64,000 nt of DNA from Sphaerulina vaccinii (GCA_022570795.1 JAKUDP010000003.1:186001-250000), one strand, 5' to 3'; counted from the stretch's first letter, positions 33,387 through 46,235 are shown. Translations and numbers: made by a program. The notes: a model not told the origin generated them from the sequence alone.

Positions 33387-35937
33387 GTGTGTGGAACTGG
33401 TCTACTGCGTCCTCCAGTCGATTGTCGTCCGCGATCATCATTATGGGAGCTGGCGGGTCTACCATATCGTGCAGTTGAGGTTTGCAGTTTCTAAGCTTCA
33501 TAGCCTCGCCCAGGATGGCTTGATTACTGACACCCATGGTCTGCAGAGAGCCAGGGGCATCAGCCAACGGAACAGCTTGGCTTCATTCCTGAGTTTTCCA
33601 TACGACAAGCTATACCGTTCCGGCGCTCTCACGGCACATGTTGCAAGTGGCAAATATAGCCACTTCTCGAACTCTGGTGGTTTGAGTCTTCTCGTTACCA
33701 CTTCGCGATATGCAGGAGTCGCTTGGCATGCAGCTTGCTGGTCGCGTGAGAGTAAGCCAGCAAAGCATCAAGCTGGAGAAAAAGCACTCATCGCGTGCAA
33801 AGAGTGCTGTAGCTGTTGCGCAGCCATTGATGTTGGTTGTGGCAGTGCCTCCTCTGTGACCTTGTTAGCTGCCCAATAGATCATATAACTCTAGAATTGA
33901 CGTAGCGAATGAGTTCAGGCTGAACAGCAGACGCAATTCTAAGGCAGACCAGCTGTAAGAGGTATCCGGAAGAGAGCGCAGCGTGTCAGCAGACGTCAGC
34001 TTATTCACGTCGTTCCTCGTTTACCAGTACACTTCCGATACCGCCCAAAGTAGGTCCAGCTTCGGAGTAGTAGAAGAACGTCTTCCTCGACAACTGGTAA
34101 GCATCGCCACGTATGATCTTCCTGGTGGAGGGTGAACACCAAATGCATCCCATGTCTTGTGGCTGAGCAAGATCTCGGAGCACACAGATGTCTAGCATCC
34201 GGTGCGAGTTGCTGGCTGCACGGAGAGATCAGACACTCTGTCGAGGCGGTGGGATATCTCTCCTCCATTTGGTACTTGGCGCATAGTCTCAAGAGTCGTC
34301 CTGCCGATGGAAGATTCAGCTGGCAGGAAAAACATGATGATGGTGAAGTTGTTCTATGGACGAAGTTCTGACGTGGTGGGTGGTGGAGATTGCTGAGCAC
34401 ATGAGTCAGGCATTAAGTTTGATGCCTGATATGGACTTCTACCTGGTCAACAGACGCGTCAGCTATCACAATCAACATACTACTCGTGTCCTCTCCTCGT
34501 CTGTCTACGTTGTGTACATCAGCTTCCATATGTGGCGAAAGAGATGAGATAGAGACTGTGCTATGACCAGGTTGGGGACGATGGATGAGGAACTTCTTTA
34601 CCAACTGCTCGGATGATGATTGATGAATGCAGAGTCCTAGAGAAGACGAGGACTGGCTGCAGGTCTGCAAGCGACGACACTCACGCACCTGTGCGTGCGG
34701 GGCAGTCCAAGAGCTTCGATATGGTTACTTCAAGCTATATGTGGAACTCGAAAGGTTTCCAGCAAGGCTGAGAAGTGCTTCATGCCTCACACACGGACGG
34801 ACTATTGAACGCTGTTCAGCGCTCGTGGTTACGCCCACGAAGCTCAGTGGGGATGTTGTGAGCGTATACTCGCAGCACATCGAGCACACAGCATCGTTGT
34901 ATGCGTGCTCAAAGAACTGGTGAGACCTGAAGGTCCAGGCATTAGAAGAGCGCATGGCACGGTCATGCTCTAGCCTGATCGTACTCTAGACCAACACATC
35001 TAGAAGAAGAGCGCCGAGAAATCTGGATGTACAGCTGAGAGGGACTCTCCGATGCATTACTGCACGACGGAGCAGACATAGCACGAAGCGGACTGCTCGT
35101 CCACCAATCCAAGCACTGCCGATTCAAGCACAAGCACCATCTCGCGGAGGAATGGTATTGGCAAGTGCACATCGATTCGATCCAGTTGTCCAGATGTATA
35201 GTCCATCGCTGATAGTATACAATTCACACTTCAAGATGGAGCGGAAAGTACGGCGGATGGAACGGGTTGCGACCCCTCAGATCCATCGCTGCATTCTCTC
35301 TGCTGACCCTCCAGGTGCGTGGCATGGCGGCAGGTGCTACTTGAAGCTGCTGTCCACTCGGAGGGAGCTTTCCGACTAGCCCATGCACATATGAGCTCTA
35401 CTGTAGGTCAGAAACAAGCGGGAGGCGGCTGAAGGCTTGACATGCTTGTTCGGCATCGACACCACCATGTATGACGACCTCTATACAGCAGGAGGCAGAT
35501 ATGTTTCAACCAGCTAATGCACAGCTTTTGATTCATCACTCCGATCCTCCTACCCCGCAAATGGCCTCTGGGACTGGCTTCATCACTAGATGCGAAGCGG
35601 GTAGGACGGTAGTTGGTGCAACAGCTGCCACCAAGCTTCTGACATGGACGGAGCATCTGCCTATACTAGCAATCTGGTAAGCATTGCCGCGACCAAGCAA
35701 CACCACGACAGCGGGGAAGAGGCTTGTTTCCAACAACATGTAACCATGTCGCGAGACGCTATTGGCTCACGCAAGGTTTCAAGCTTCATCCTCGCTTCGA
35801 ACCTTGGTCAGCCGCTTTCCGACTAGGTCAACCAAGATCAAAGAGTGGCATGATATAGCTTGCAACATATGGTAAGTGGAAGAAGAACTGATGCTTCTGT
35901 GGTCAGTGTCACGCAGCCAGCAGGTCTCTCGAACAAC
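33387..35937. other. 2.5-kb gene-poor region with a possible decayed gene on the minus strand
   Basis: No confident gene is found. On the minus strand between about 34700 and 34000 there is a convincing intron-like segment (GTAGAA donor at 34451, CTGACTCATG branch region, CTCAG acceptor). Beyond it lies a stretch with coding-like composition (FFLPAESSIGRTTLETMRQV and later SYVAMLTSCRGRRSS) that is broken by TAG. It could be the remnant of a small gene. The rest shows neither domains nor repeats. Confidence 0.35.
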
Positions 35938-38300
35938 ATGGCTAAGGTCAAGAATGTCATCAACGACGTGAAGCACGATATCCGCACAGACTACAACTGG
36001 AACAGAGCGGCAAGACTCAGCAAAGATGGTGCTCGTGCACTACCATCGGCCAGTCTCTACTATGTATTGGACAAGTTCCCTATTATCGGCTGGCTGCCTC
36101 GATATGATCTGCGATGGATCATCAACGACTTGATCGCTGGTATCACAGTTGGGCTAATGCTAATTCCTCAGAGTTTGTCGTATGCAAAGATTGCTGGCAT
36201 ACCAGTTGAAGCTGGACTTGCTTCATCGTGGCTCCCAGCGACTCTGTATGCATTCATGGGAACCACAAAGGGTCCGTCCATTTCGTTCTCATCAAAGTAG
36301 AAGTCCTGTACTAATCGATCATGACTATAGATCTATCAACTGGACCAACAAGTCTCATCGGTCTACTCACCTCAGAACAAGTCGAACACTTCTCAGCTGA
36401 AGATGGGGACATATCTGGAGGAACTACAACATATAAACCAACACAAGTCGCATCAGCAATGGCACTCTGGATGGGCATATTCGGCATGATTCTAGGCTTT
36501 CTCAACCTAGGTTTCCTGCTCGACTTCATCTCTCTCCCGATCCTGAATGGGTTCATTTCAGCTGTAGCAATAGTCATCATCCTCGGTCAGATCCCCTCAC
36601 TACTAGGAGAGACTGCAGGCCCCGACAATACCGCCGGAAAGATCCACGACGTCTTTTCTAAATTGCCATCAGCCAATGGCTATGCCTGCGCAATCGGCTT
36701 CACGGGTCTCCTCTTCCTCACAGTAATCGAAAAGTGTGGAAAACGATGGAGTGACAGATACAAAGCTGTGTGGTTCATCACTATTACGAGGGCTTTCCTT
36801 TGCTTGGTGATCTTTACGGGGGTCAGCTATGCAGTCAATCACAAGTTTGACGATAAAGACGATTACCTCTTCGGCGTTGCTCAAGTCAAAGGCTCTGGTA
36901 TTCCAAAGCCCGAGATGCCTCCGTCAAGCCTCATTGCCGCCCTACCTGGCCGAAGTATTGCTATCTTCATTGGATCGGGAATTGAACATGTTGGTATTGC
37001 TAGGGCTTTCGCCGTAAAGAACAACTACGTGAGTGACCAGACTCAGGAGTTGACATATTATGGTATGTATACACGACATCAATTGTGGATACTGGTACAT
37101 GACTGACTCCGACTAGGCGTCGTCAACCTCATCAACTCATTCTTTCACACCATGGGCGTCGGCGGTGCTATGTCGTGAGTACAGACTCCCTCACTCAGCA
37201 CATAGATCCATACATTGACCATTTGTTTCTCCATAGCCGCACAGCCGTGAACTCCGCCTGCAAGGTCAAATCCCCATTATCAGGCCTCTTCACAACAGCA
37301 GTAGTCTTAGTGTGCATCTTCAAGCTCAGCAGCGCACTCTACTGGATTCCCAAAGCTACTCTCGCTGCCATAATCATCTCCGCTGTCTGGCCACTGATCA
37401 GCTCTCCGAAAGTCTTCTACACTTACTGGAAGACGAGTCTAGCAGACTTCATATCTGCTATGATTGCTTTTTGGGTTTGTCTGTTTGAGAGTACGGAGAT
37501 TGGAATCGCTAGTGCTGTCGGCTTCAACATCGTTTACATCTTGCTCAGGATGGTGTTCACGAGAGTCTCGCATGCTGGGAACGACGCCGATCTCGAAGTA
37601 CAACACCAAATGACATCCGCACGCACTACGTTCGGAAGTGGAGAGATTCCAGATGGGATTCGAGTCTTCCGCTTCAATGAGTCGTTCTTCTTCGCGAATG
37701 CTTATCGCGTTGCGACGGCTATGACTGATGCCATACAGACGTGAGTACACACATCTCTCCTCCCTTCATCTCATTATACAGCAGCTGACAATTGTCGTCT
37801 ACAGCCACCACGCCCCCAACTACAGCTCCCTCCACGGCACAGAAGCCGAACGAAATTGGTCCGTCGCGGGCGAGAAACGTATCGCGAAGCTCCGCAAGAA
37901 GGCCAACATCACTGATCCCTCTGCATTACCAGCTATCAGAGTGGTAGTCCTCGACTTCAGCAAATGCAACCACATCGACTCAACAGCAGTAACACAACTT
38001 CGTCATTTCCTCGCCGAGCTGAAGAAATATGGCGGTTCCGGCGTGCAATGTAGATTCGCTGGTATGACAAATTATGTCAGAGAGAGATTTGTGCGATGCG
38101 GGTTCTTGCTCGTCATGGATGATGAAGGTGGTTTCAGTTCTGCTCAGGGAGAGGCGTTGAAGGAGGGAGCCATTGTGGTCAGAGTCTATGATCATGTGAG
38201 TCAGGCTTTGACGGCTGTTGTGGACGATGATACTTTGCCGGAGTTTGATGAGAAGGAGAGGGTTGTTGAGAGTGTTGCTGAGCAGGTTGAGGATAAGTGA
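35938..38300 (+). CDS. SulP family sulfate permease with STAS domain
   Basis: High-affinity sulfate uptake across the plasma membrane, related to Sul1/Sul2 and Neurospora CYS-14. Five exons (35938-36271, 36331-37062, 37117-37174, 37237-37740, 37805-38300) are in phase and give 707 aa. Signatures are PRYDLRWIINDLIAGITVGL and MLIPQSLSYAKIAGIP in the first TM, LSTGPTSLIGLLT across the first intron, GFLLDFISLPILNGF, and GIEHVGIARAFAVKNNY before the third exon. Next comes RTAVNSACKVKSPLSGLFTT. The cytosolic C-terminus is a STAS domain, with VVVLDFSKCNHIDSTAV. The ATG at 35938 fits the family N-terminus. A further ATG at 35869 is followed directly by a GTAAGT word, so a leader intron is possible. 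Confidence 0.92.
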
Positions 38301-38346
38301 TATGGGTTCATTTGCTCATTCTCCTGTTAGGCAGTCTTCAGGAACG

Positions 38347-41300
38347 TCAAACACTGGCTCCAGCCCTCTTCGGACACTTATCTTTGACGCCCGCATAGCA
38401 CAATTCCATATCCTGAATCTGTTGCATAGTATCCTCCAAATTCGCCACAGCAGTCGGCTTCGACTGCTGTTGCGAACCTCCAGGATTCGCCGCACTAATT
38501 TCGATCTGCACAAGATTTTCCAGTGTCTGTTCGAGAGTATCATTGGCATGCGCAGCAGCTCCAGGATAAGTCGCATTAAGTTCAACCGCTAACAGATGAT
38601 TGATCGTCTCAACATAAGTATCGTTGGCGTGGACGGATGAGCCAGGGAAGTTCGCTTCGAGTGCCATGATGGTGATGGACTGCAGGGTAGCTGGGAGTTC
38701 TGGGACATAGTAGTATGGGGAACTAGGATCAAGCCATGCTGGGTCGATGTCGTAGTAACCTCCCATATTGATGGGTTCGTCGTCATGATCGTCAAGGAAG
38801 GTATTCTTTCGCCAACTTTTGTATCTCATAGCGTCGTTGTGATTGCCGTTGGACGACCATAGTTTCCAATTCTTGAAGTCTTCTAGGCTGGAGCTGCTCA
38901 GTAGAGAACCGAGCGCTTCGAAGGCTTTCACGATTGGCTCCTGGACTGCTCTTAAAAGCCTGCGTGCGTCTTCAATGAGACCTTCTTCTTCGGCTTGCCG
39001 TTTTGACTCGTGACATTTGACGGAGGTCTCTTTCGTCCACCATAGTCCACGAATGGCGCCGGGGTTCTTGTCCAGCAAACCAAGCCAGGACGCGTCGAAG
39101 TTTTGGAAGAAGATACGAGCGAACAAGCTGGTACCGATGCGGTAGTATCTGGTGATGGACGAGAAGAGTTAGATTACATCCTCGTGTCACTCGCGAAGTC
39201 CACTTACACTTCATACATATAGCCGCCAGGAAAACCGGGTTCGCATTTTGAATGATTTGCAGGCACTCGAGTAATGATTGTATCGTATCGAATAGGTTGC
39301 TGCAGAGAAGGGTTAGTAAAGATCATCACAAAGGCACGACTGTGACTTACAAAGTGGGCACCGAATGCTAGCGGCGAGCGAGCCCATCAAGTTCTTGCGT
39401 GTTGAGTGCTCTGGCTTGTCCAACGATCTTTGGGTTCTCTTACCCATGCTACCGAAGCCAGACAGATCTGGTATGACATTGAGCTTGACGCGTGGCCCAG
39501 CGCTGACTGTGAATGAAAGACTTGTGTCATCCTTCCCTATGGCAAAATCGGCAGGAAGGTATGTCGTGCGTACGTCCAGTGTATTCTTGATCATGTCGTT
39601 TGAGAGTGCATCGAATACGAGCTTACCCTTACTGATCTGCACTTCGAATCCTGGTAGAGTGCTGTACAGAATCTGTCAGCAGTGCGGCATGTACAGATAT
39701 GAGTTATAGACACGCACAAGTTCACAGCTATATGGCCGCCAATGAAAGCCTCAAGAGTTAAGGGAACGAGATCCCATGGCATCGACCATCCCATGCCATT
39801 GTTCTGGATGACGATCAGTCTGTAGTTCGCACAATTCTAAAGGATGAAGGGGCTTACTTTTGTGCCAACATTACTACCTCCTTTGTTTGTGCCTTTCGGG
39901 CGTCCACCGCCCTTCCATGGCTTAGTAACCTTTGGTTTCGGTTCATTATTCTCATCCATCTCATCAGGTATGTCCTTGCCACGCCGTGTCCTAGGCTCAC
40001 CATCCTTTATCGGCAGTATCTCTGATCACTGTAAGCATGCTGAAGACACTGGGCCAGCGACAACTTACCGCTCGCACCACCATTGAAGCCAGTATTTGCA
40101 CCAAATGATGGCACTATCACACCAGGATAGATGTCCAGATCAAACCTGTTCGAGTAGTCAGCTTACTCGCTAAATCCACAACTACGGCGATTTCAAGTTC
40201 AGAATCGATCTCTACCAGACCTCAGCAACCTACCAGAGACCAAAATCAGCCGTGATCGCAATCATAGGCTGAAACTTGATGTCAATCGCCTCTTCGACTT
40301 CAAGCTCGAGTCTTGCGTCTCTCATGTGCTCCTGCAGGAAGGCACGAGCAAAGTCTCCAAATGAGTCGAACTCGTTCTCGGCATCAATAAGTGACCAGCA
40401 TTTTTCACCTTTGAGTGTTGTTATGAGACACTTGGGGATTTCTTTCATCATCCTTGTTGGATGAAGCAAAGGATTGTCGTGGTGTATGCAATGTTTTTCT
40501 CCTTCATCCGGAGGTGGCGAGTACTCCTGGCAATTTGGCCACAGCGGGTCGTCCGTGGAACATTTCGGCCCTTCCAGGTAAGAATTGATGCATGTGGGAT
40601 CTCCGGGCTCGCACCTCTTCATACGGTGATTGGCATGTTTCTGGTGTCTCCATCTTCTCTCGGCCTCGAGATACCGTTCTATTTGGGGGCGAAGGCTTTC
40701 ATGCTTCTCCCTGACTGTCAAAGGTGCTTCCGGAGTAGAGCGCTTGCTGATACACGTATGGTTCAACTTCTTGTGGTGGCTCAGATCGAAATGGACACTC
40801 ACGCGTGCCGCGAACTTCCCTTTCCGTTTACAATCGAGGCAATATAGATCGACCCTTGGCAAGGCAATGTCCAACTCGTGGCCAGAAACATTCGCTCTGT
40901 AAGACGGTCAACGTCTACTCCACAACTCGACAGGAGACCACGTACTTCTTCGGCAATCCATGGAAGACATCGTAGTCCTTGCCATACGACTTGTTGCCCA
41001 GGTTCACGTGTACGGATGCATGCCCACCAAGATGATGAGGATTGAAATCGAGGCCACCACCGAAGCCGATGTCCCCACCATCATCATCATGACCATCATT
41101 CCGCTTTGCGGATTTTGTCACATGTTTATCCTCTGTGCAATTCTTCAGCCAAAGAGATGCATCTCAGCCAAAGGCAGAGAAACCTACCGAATATCCGACC
41201 GGAGCTTGGTCGAGGGACAGCGCGCTGGTCGTCGGGCAGATAGAAATGAGTGAGGTTGAAGTGAGTTCGCCATTCGTTGCCGGCGAACAAGTGAGCCATC

Positions 41301-41925
41301 AATGGATATGCTTTAATCGTGATCTTCGGCCCAGTGCTGTTAAACACGATCTCCTTCGAGCTATGTCGGATTAGCGCGTACCATAACTGCAGAGAGACAC
41401 TTATATACCTGAAGAGTGAGCGCTCGCCTGCGCCCATGAAGCAATGCTCGCCTTCAACGGCGAATAAGTAGTCCCCATCAGACTTTCACGCGGCTTTGGC
41501 CAGTTCGAAAGGAGGACTAGCCGCGAAATCAAGCTCAATGTGGGTCAGCGCATCAAGAGTTGCATCCAGGTAGCATGTCACTGCCTTCTGCTTCAGAGCA
41601 GGCTCAATGAGCTCAAGATTGACGTAACGATGATCTACGTGCTGCACGAAGATCTCGGACACCTTAACGAGCATATAACCTGATCATGTTAGCATCCGAT
41701 TATAGGCTGTTGCAAAGTGGCCATACCATTCTCGATGACTCCTGAGTGATAGCTGAGGCCGTCTTGAGGCTCGAAGATTTCGGGGGAAGTTATCCAGGAC
41801 CCGTTTGCTGGCCATATGTTGACTGGAACCTGCACGGAGTCCGGAGACTCCAAAGCTGCAACAGTGGCTGGTAGGAGATTTGACGATAGTAAGATAGCTA
41901 AGCCCAGTAGCGGCTGAAGTCCCAT
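38347..41925 (-). CDS. Large secreted fungal protein (DUF7029/DUF7223-like), 12 exons, one in-frame TGA
   Basis: I read twelve exons: 41727-41925, 41409-41679, 41188-41360, 40946-41132, 40234-40896, 40069-40145, 39858-40021, 39718-39803, 39444-39661, 39351-39367 (17 nt), 39208-39299 and 38347-39148. Their summed length is divisible by three and every junction keeps frame. The signal peptide is at the start (GLQPLLGLAILLSSNLLPATVAA). The part after exon 1 (VKVSEIFVQHVDHRYVNLEL) and the later ALPRVDLYCLDCKRKGKF resemble the paired unknown domains of large secreted or surface fungal proteins. The C-terminus repeats Asn-glycosylation-rich segments (HANDT twice). Codon TGA at 41486-41488 interrupts exon 2 between AKAA and KSDGDYLF. 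Removing a 129-nt stretch (41361-41489) as an intron would avoid it but would lose conserved-looking sequence. Status: probably a recent pseudogene, otherwise an alternatively spliced gene. Confidence 0.65.
39351..39367 (-). other. 17-nt micro-exon
   Basis: Between introns 39368-39443 (GTAAGA...GCTAG, 76 nt) and 39300-39350 (GTAAGT...TGCAG, 51 nt) only 17 nt remain. Without this exon the reading frame on the two sides cannot be joined; with it the protein reads GSMAFGAHFQPIRYD without a stop. Confidence 0.65.
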
Positions 41926-43045
41926 CGCAATGACCATGCTTGAGCAATGGAGAAAGTGGGAGGTGTTGCAAGCTCAAGTCATGTTTTTTGGCCTCACTGA
42001 GATCGTCTTTGCATTACAACGGCATGGCGACAGGCCAATACCTGCAGCAGCAAAGACTCACGGGTGGTGCGGAAGCGGTAGTTGCTGGGCAAAAGATTCG
42101 AGTTTGGCAGCAACTCAATGCGACCTCAGATGATCGAAGATCAATCCGCATGTATCATTTGATCATCCTGAAAGGGAAAATGGTGAGGTACTCATCAGAA
42201 CTGCTGAAGTCGCACCGTAGGGTTCCTAGAAAGACTCATACTTGGAATAAAGACGTCCTGATGTCAAGAGCGATCATTGAGCGCAGAGCCGATAGACACC
42301 GGGCAGCCGCGAGGGTCGAGAACGGCCATGGCAGGACATATGAGCTCGGATCTGGACTTCTCGACGCGAACTCTCGGATGTTGAACAATGAGGTTTGCTT
42401 GATAGGCAATAGGCGTACCGATCGCGTCCGGAGCCACTAGTGTTCAAGGGCATCGCGATAGTTCTGCTGTCTGTCTGTGCCCCAGCGAGGCGTTGAGATG
42501 GCGGTCTCATCGTAACTTCCTGAAGATGATGTTGAGGGCCAATAGGTGTATGAAATCGAGAAGAGCCATATAACTCCTGGAAGGTTTGATGGTGAGTTTT
42601 GGGCAATGTGTAAAGCATGATAAGAGGAAGAAGCAGAGGTGGGAGCAGTCGGAAGTGAAGTGCAACGGGCTTGGCGGGCCGTTTTCGGCACTGCGACCTC
42701 ATCCCGCAAGACAGACAACCACGGCTTCAATCATCCTCATGTGGAAATATCGAAACCTTCGTCCTCTGTCATATCGAAACCTTCCGGGTCTCACGGAGTC
42801 TTGTGCATCATGATGGAAGCGGAGATAGAGATGGAGCTTCTGTGTCCCGCCATTCCCATATGAGAAAAGAACCTCCAAAGAGCCGGGCAATCACTTGTTC
42901 GTCCACGCAAACCTCGAGAGCACAAGCGGATATGTAAGCCTGCCGGCCGACTTTGATGTCTCTACTGACCTGACCATTCTCACGGACACTACTGCTTGCA
43001 AGGCCGCACCTTGCCACCTTCGATTTCATCGGAAGAAAAGCCATC
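41926..43045. other. 1.1-kb divergent intergenic region between two secreted-protein genes
   Basis: The secreted-protein genes on either side are transcribed away from this gap, so it holds both promoters. Open stretches on both strands exist but show no domain or signal that I trust. Confidence 0.45.
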
Positions 43046-45441
43046 ATGATGCTGACCCATGCAGCAGGGATGCTATTGCTGATTATCCCCGGGAGTATTG
43101 CACGCCCTTCTCATCCTTCTTCTGCGAGCAACGAGAGCCTCGCTTTAGCGCCGTGGAAGACCCCAGCCTCCAAAGCCTCCCATCTGGCCACCATCGACAA
43201 GCGTAAACCTGATTTTTGCCACGACAGTCTTGCTGTTTGCACAATGGCTCAGGATGATTTCATGAGACGTGCGCGAGAAGCCAAGGGTGCGCTGGAACAA
43301 CTGAATGACAATCTCAAGACCGGCGCAGCCTACAACCAAGGTTGCAATGAGCGGAATGGAAAACGCCCTCAGTGGACTCCTATCGTGAACGTTGCAGCTC
43401 CAACAACGCAGAAGCTGTAACCCCGTCAGTTCGATGATTTCATGCACACATTCATGCCCGGGTGGGCAATCTTCACAGGCATCGCCGATATATTCGTCCA
43501 AACGGAAAATCTCCTCCTCGATGCGATGGCTGGTCCACAGCCTCGAAACTGCACGTTGACCGATAGATGCTACCATGATCTTCGAGGGATAAAAGACAGC
43601 CTAAATGTACAGAAAGTCAACATGACTATCCCTGTTACAAAATTGCAAGAGCTGGCCGGCAAGAACGCGCAGTGCACTAGAGAAAAGTTGGAAGATGACC
43701 TCCATGGTACTATTGCTCCAGGTGGCTATCTGATACCTGATCCCGATCCTATTATTGTCGAACGCAGGGGGTCCGAAGATGATCCCGATTCTAAATCTAT
43801 TGAACGCAGGGGTGGCAAAGAGGAAATTTATAAAGAGCTGTACGTTCCTGTTATTCTGCAGAGTACAAAATGCATCACTGACAATCTTTAACTCAGGGAT
43901 ACAATTCTCAAAGTGTGTCAACAAGTCTCAACCAAGGCTTCTTTTGCTGCCAAGGATGAATTGGAAGAGCTCAACAAGATCATAATTCATAAGGCCCAAG
44001 GCCACTCGGGGATCAAACCACCACGACCAGTGCAGCTGCTTTGCCCACCCAAAGAGCCAAAATTGCTGCGCCGTGGAGACAAGGCTCCTGAGGACATTCA
44101 AGAGCTGAAAACCGCAGTTGCCGACTGTCAAAAGGACATTTCGAACTCTATCGCGAACGCGGGGGTAGACAACAGCGAGGCCGAGGACATGATCCAGGAA
44201 GAAATTGATCCGACATGGTTCGATTACCATGAACGGAGGACTAGAACCGTATCAAGACCTGAGTGCACCGGACAGCACACCAATGGAGCTCCTGCGGAGA
44301 CTCAAGTCGCTGGCCCACCACAAATCTCCCAGCAGCCTCAGCCTGCCATCACCGGCATCACACCGCACCCCACAAATTTGGCTGGACTTGGTGTTGCAAT
44401 GCCTAGCCTGACTAAGAGACGTGCAGCCAGTCTAGAACGTGATCACCCGCTGGAATCAACTAGTTGGGATCCGAAATCTCTACACGATTGGGGCTCCGAA
44501 GCACCCAACTCTGCTATGCGACGTGACATCGACACAGAACGGGCTGACTCGCTGCGTTCTCCCAAGCACCCGGAGTTGATCTCAATATCGCAAGAGCAAT
44601 CATCAACAATTGGTCATCTGGCTCGACGACATGATCGTCATGGGCGGGAAGAAAGGATTAAGTTGGAGATCGGGGCCCGCGACTATCACGCTGGTCTGGC
44701 AGTGGGTCAAATCGAAGAGGTCAAAGATTGCCGAAAGGCGAAGCGTAGGATCGAGCAAGAGTGGATGAGGTGCCACGGGTTCGACATCAATTACCCCCAC
44801 ACACAGGTATGTGTACACAACTTCTGTCGCAAGAGCTCAATACTAAGCAACGAATATAGGCAATGAGCAAGAGCGTCACCACTACGACAATCATAAGCAC
44901 CGTGACGGCACCAGCTTCCAGCGCGTGCGCTGCCACCACAATCAGCACAACAACGGTCACTGTCCCAGGCGGAACCTCTGCCACTACTATGACAGTCTTG
45001 TCCTGTCCATCGGAATCTGCGAAACTATCATCGACTACATCAACCTCTTCCGCCATGCCAACTACCTCGAGCAGTGCTTCCTCAAAATCTTCTCCTTCCT
45101 CGACCAGCAGCAGCGATATGAGCTCAAGCTCGTCTCCCGCTATGACGACTATCGAGCGAGTCGTTCCGGTGTCCGAGGTGACATCCTCTTCTTCCTTGAC
45201 CAGCAGCAGCGCGAGCCCGAGTTCAAGCACCTCTCCTGTTGCTATGACGACTATCGAGCGAGTCGTCCCCGTGTCCGAGGTGACATCCTCCTCTACCTCG
45301 ACCAGCAGCAGCGCGAGCCCAAGTTCAAGCACCTTTCCTATTGCCATGACAACTATCAGGAAGGTCTTGCCCGTGGCTGAGGTATCCGATGCTGCGCAAG
45401 TTCAAACATCGGGCTTGGCATTCTCGGTTCCTCACTACTGA
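43046..45441 (+). CDS. Secreted protein with Ser/Thr-rich tandem-repeat C-terminus
   Basis: Four exons (43046-43384, 43430-43839, 43897-44806, 44860-45441) are in phase and give 746 aa. A signal peptide (LTHAAGMLLLIIPGSIARP) is followed by a folded-looking region with scattered cysteines (DFCHDSLAVCTM, RNCTLTDRCYHDL, QPLCPP-type stretches), then a charged low-complexity region. The last exon is almost pure Ser/Thr with three copies of a 34-residue unit containing MTTIERVVPVSEV. Such regions are heavily O-mannosylated stalks in fungal wall or adhesin-type proteins. No GPI signal is visible at the C-terminus. The first intron is 45 nt and contains the only stop (TAA at 43418) of the reading frame. 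I do not recognise the N-terminal domain. Confidence 0.72.
45142..45400. repeat. Coding minisatellite, ~2.5 copies of a 102-nt unit
   Basis: The word ATGACGACTATCGAGCGAGT recurs at 45142 and 45244, and a diverged copy starts at 45346; the spacing is exactly 102 nt both times. Each unit encodes an MTTIxxVxPVxEV core plus a Ser-rich spacer. The period is a multiple of three, so copy number can change without losing frame. Confidence 0.85.
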
Positions 45442-46235
45442 TGGGACGCACCGCTCAAGCGGAAGTACACAAGTCAGCAGTTTCATTCTTGCCAGCACTC
45501 AGATTTCTGTCTTTGTTCGATGGATACACAGAAGAGACGATCATGCCCACCAAAAACGCTGTGCAGAATAGCTCGGACCTTTCGAAACCCTGCGATTGCC
45601 CACGGTGCGCGACATGAACAGCGCGAATGCCCGGAAGCCGTCCTAGGTGAGGCACCACTCATCGGGATACGGGCCACCAGCCAGGCACGAGCAATTCACC
45701 GCCATTTCAACATCATCATCATCATCATCATCATCATGATGATGATCAGCTAGACGACTGGCAGGATTCTGCCATACACTTCAAAGCCAGCAGTAGAGAG
45801 GAGTGAATCATGTCGACAGTGAGGTTATCTTGCTTATCATATACACGTAGATTATACAAGTACTTTAGATCAATGTAATGTCCAACTTCTTAAATGCTCG
45901 AGCCCTAGCCCCTGCCTCTAGTCTGTCTCTTGTTTCTCATTTGACGGTATTCACTGTGTGACTTCACGTATTGTCGTTCAGCCTCCGCTTACATTATAGT
46001 CATCCTTCTCGCGATCGATAGTCATCCTTCTCGCGATCATTTGACAAAGGTAGCTAGCTAGTGCTTTCATGTTGTACCAGTATATGCCCAGATTGTCTTC
46101 AAGCACGCCCACGGTTGCAGAGCATTGAGGTCAGATATCTGATATCTTACGAATAGAGCTAGAATATCCATATAACACCAATCCGCGCGAAACATGTTCA
46201 CGTCCTCTTTCTCTCCTAGATCAAGCACGACTTCT
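45442..46235. other. Convergent spacer with small repeats
   Basis: No gene is seen. It contains a (CAT)n run with an inverted GATGAT tail near 45711-45747 and a tandem duplication of a 21-22-nt word at 45997-46039. Confidence 0.5.
45997..46039. repeat. Tandem duplication of a 21-22-nt unit
   Basis: TAGTCATCCTTCTCGCGATC occurs twice back to back (45997 and 46019). It is a simple local duplication in non-coding sequence. Confidence 0.8.

Noticed and set aside
33346..33879. 177-codon plus-strand open frame overlapping the start of the membrane-protein gene
   Set aside because: It begins inside the opposite gene, has no domain or signal peptide, and its composition is not coding-like.
39360..39400. 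Apparent frameshift in the 12-exon secreted gene
   Set aside because: Resolved by an intron 39368-39443 and the 17-nt exon 39351-39367; all phases then agree.
43418..43420. In-frame TAA in the secreted Ser/Thr-rich gene
   Set aside because: A 45-nt GT-AG intron (43385-43429) with a CTGTAAC branch-like site removes it cleanly and keeps phase, so it is not counted among the interrupting stops.
45711..45747. CAT/ATG trinucleotide run as a possible CRISPR-like or regulatory array
   Set aside because: It is a simple trinucleotide microsatellite with a short inverted tail; there is no spacer structure, and CRISPR is not expected in a fungal nucleus.
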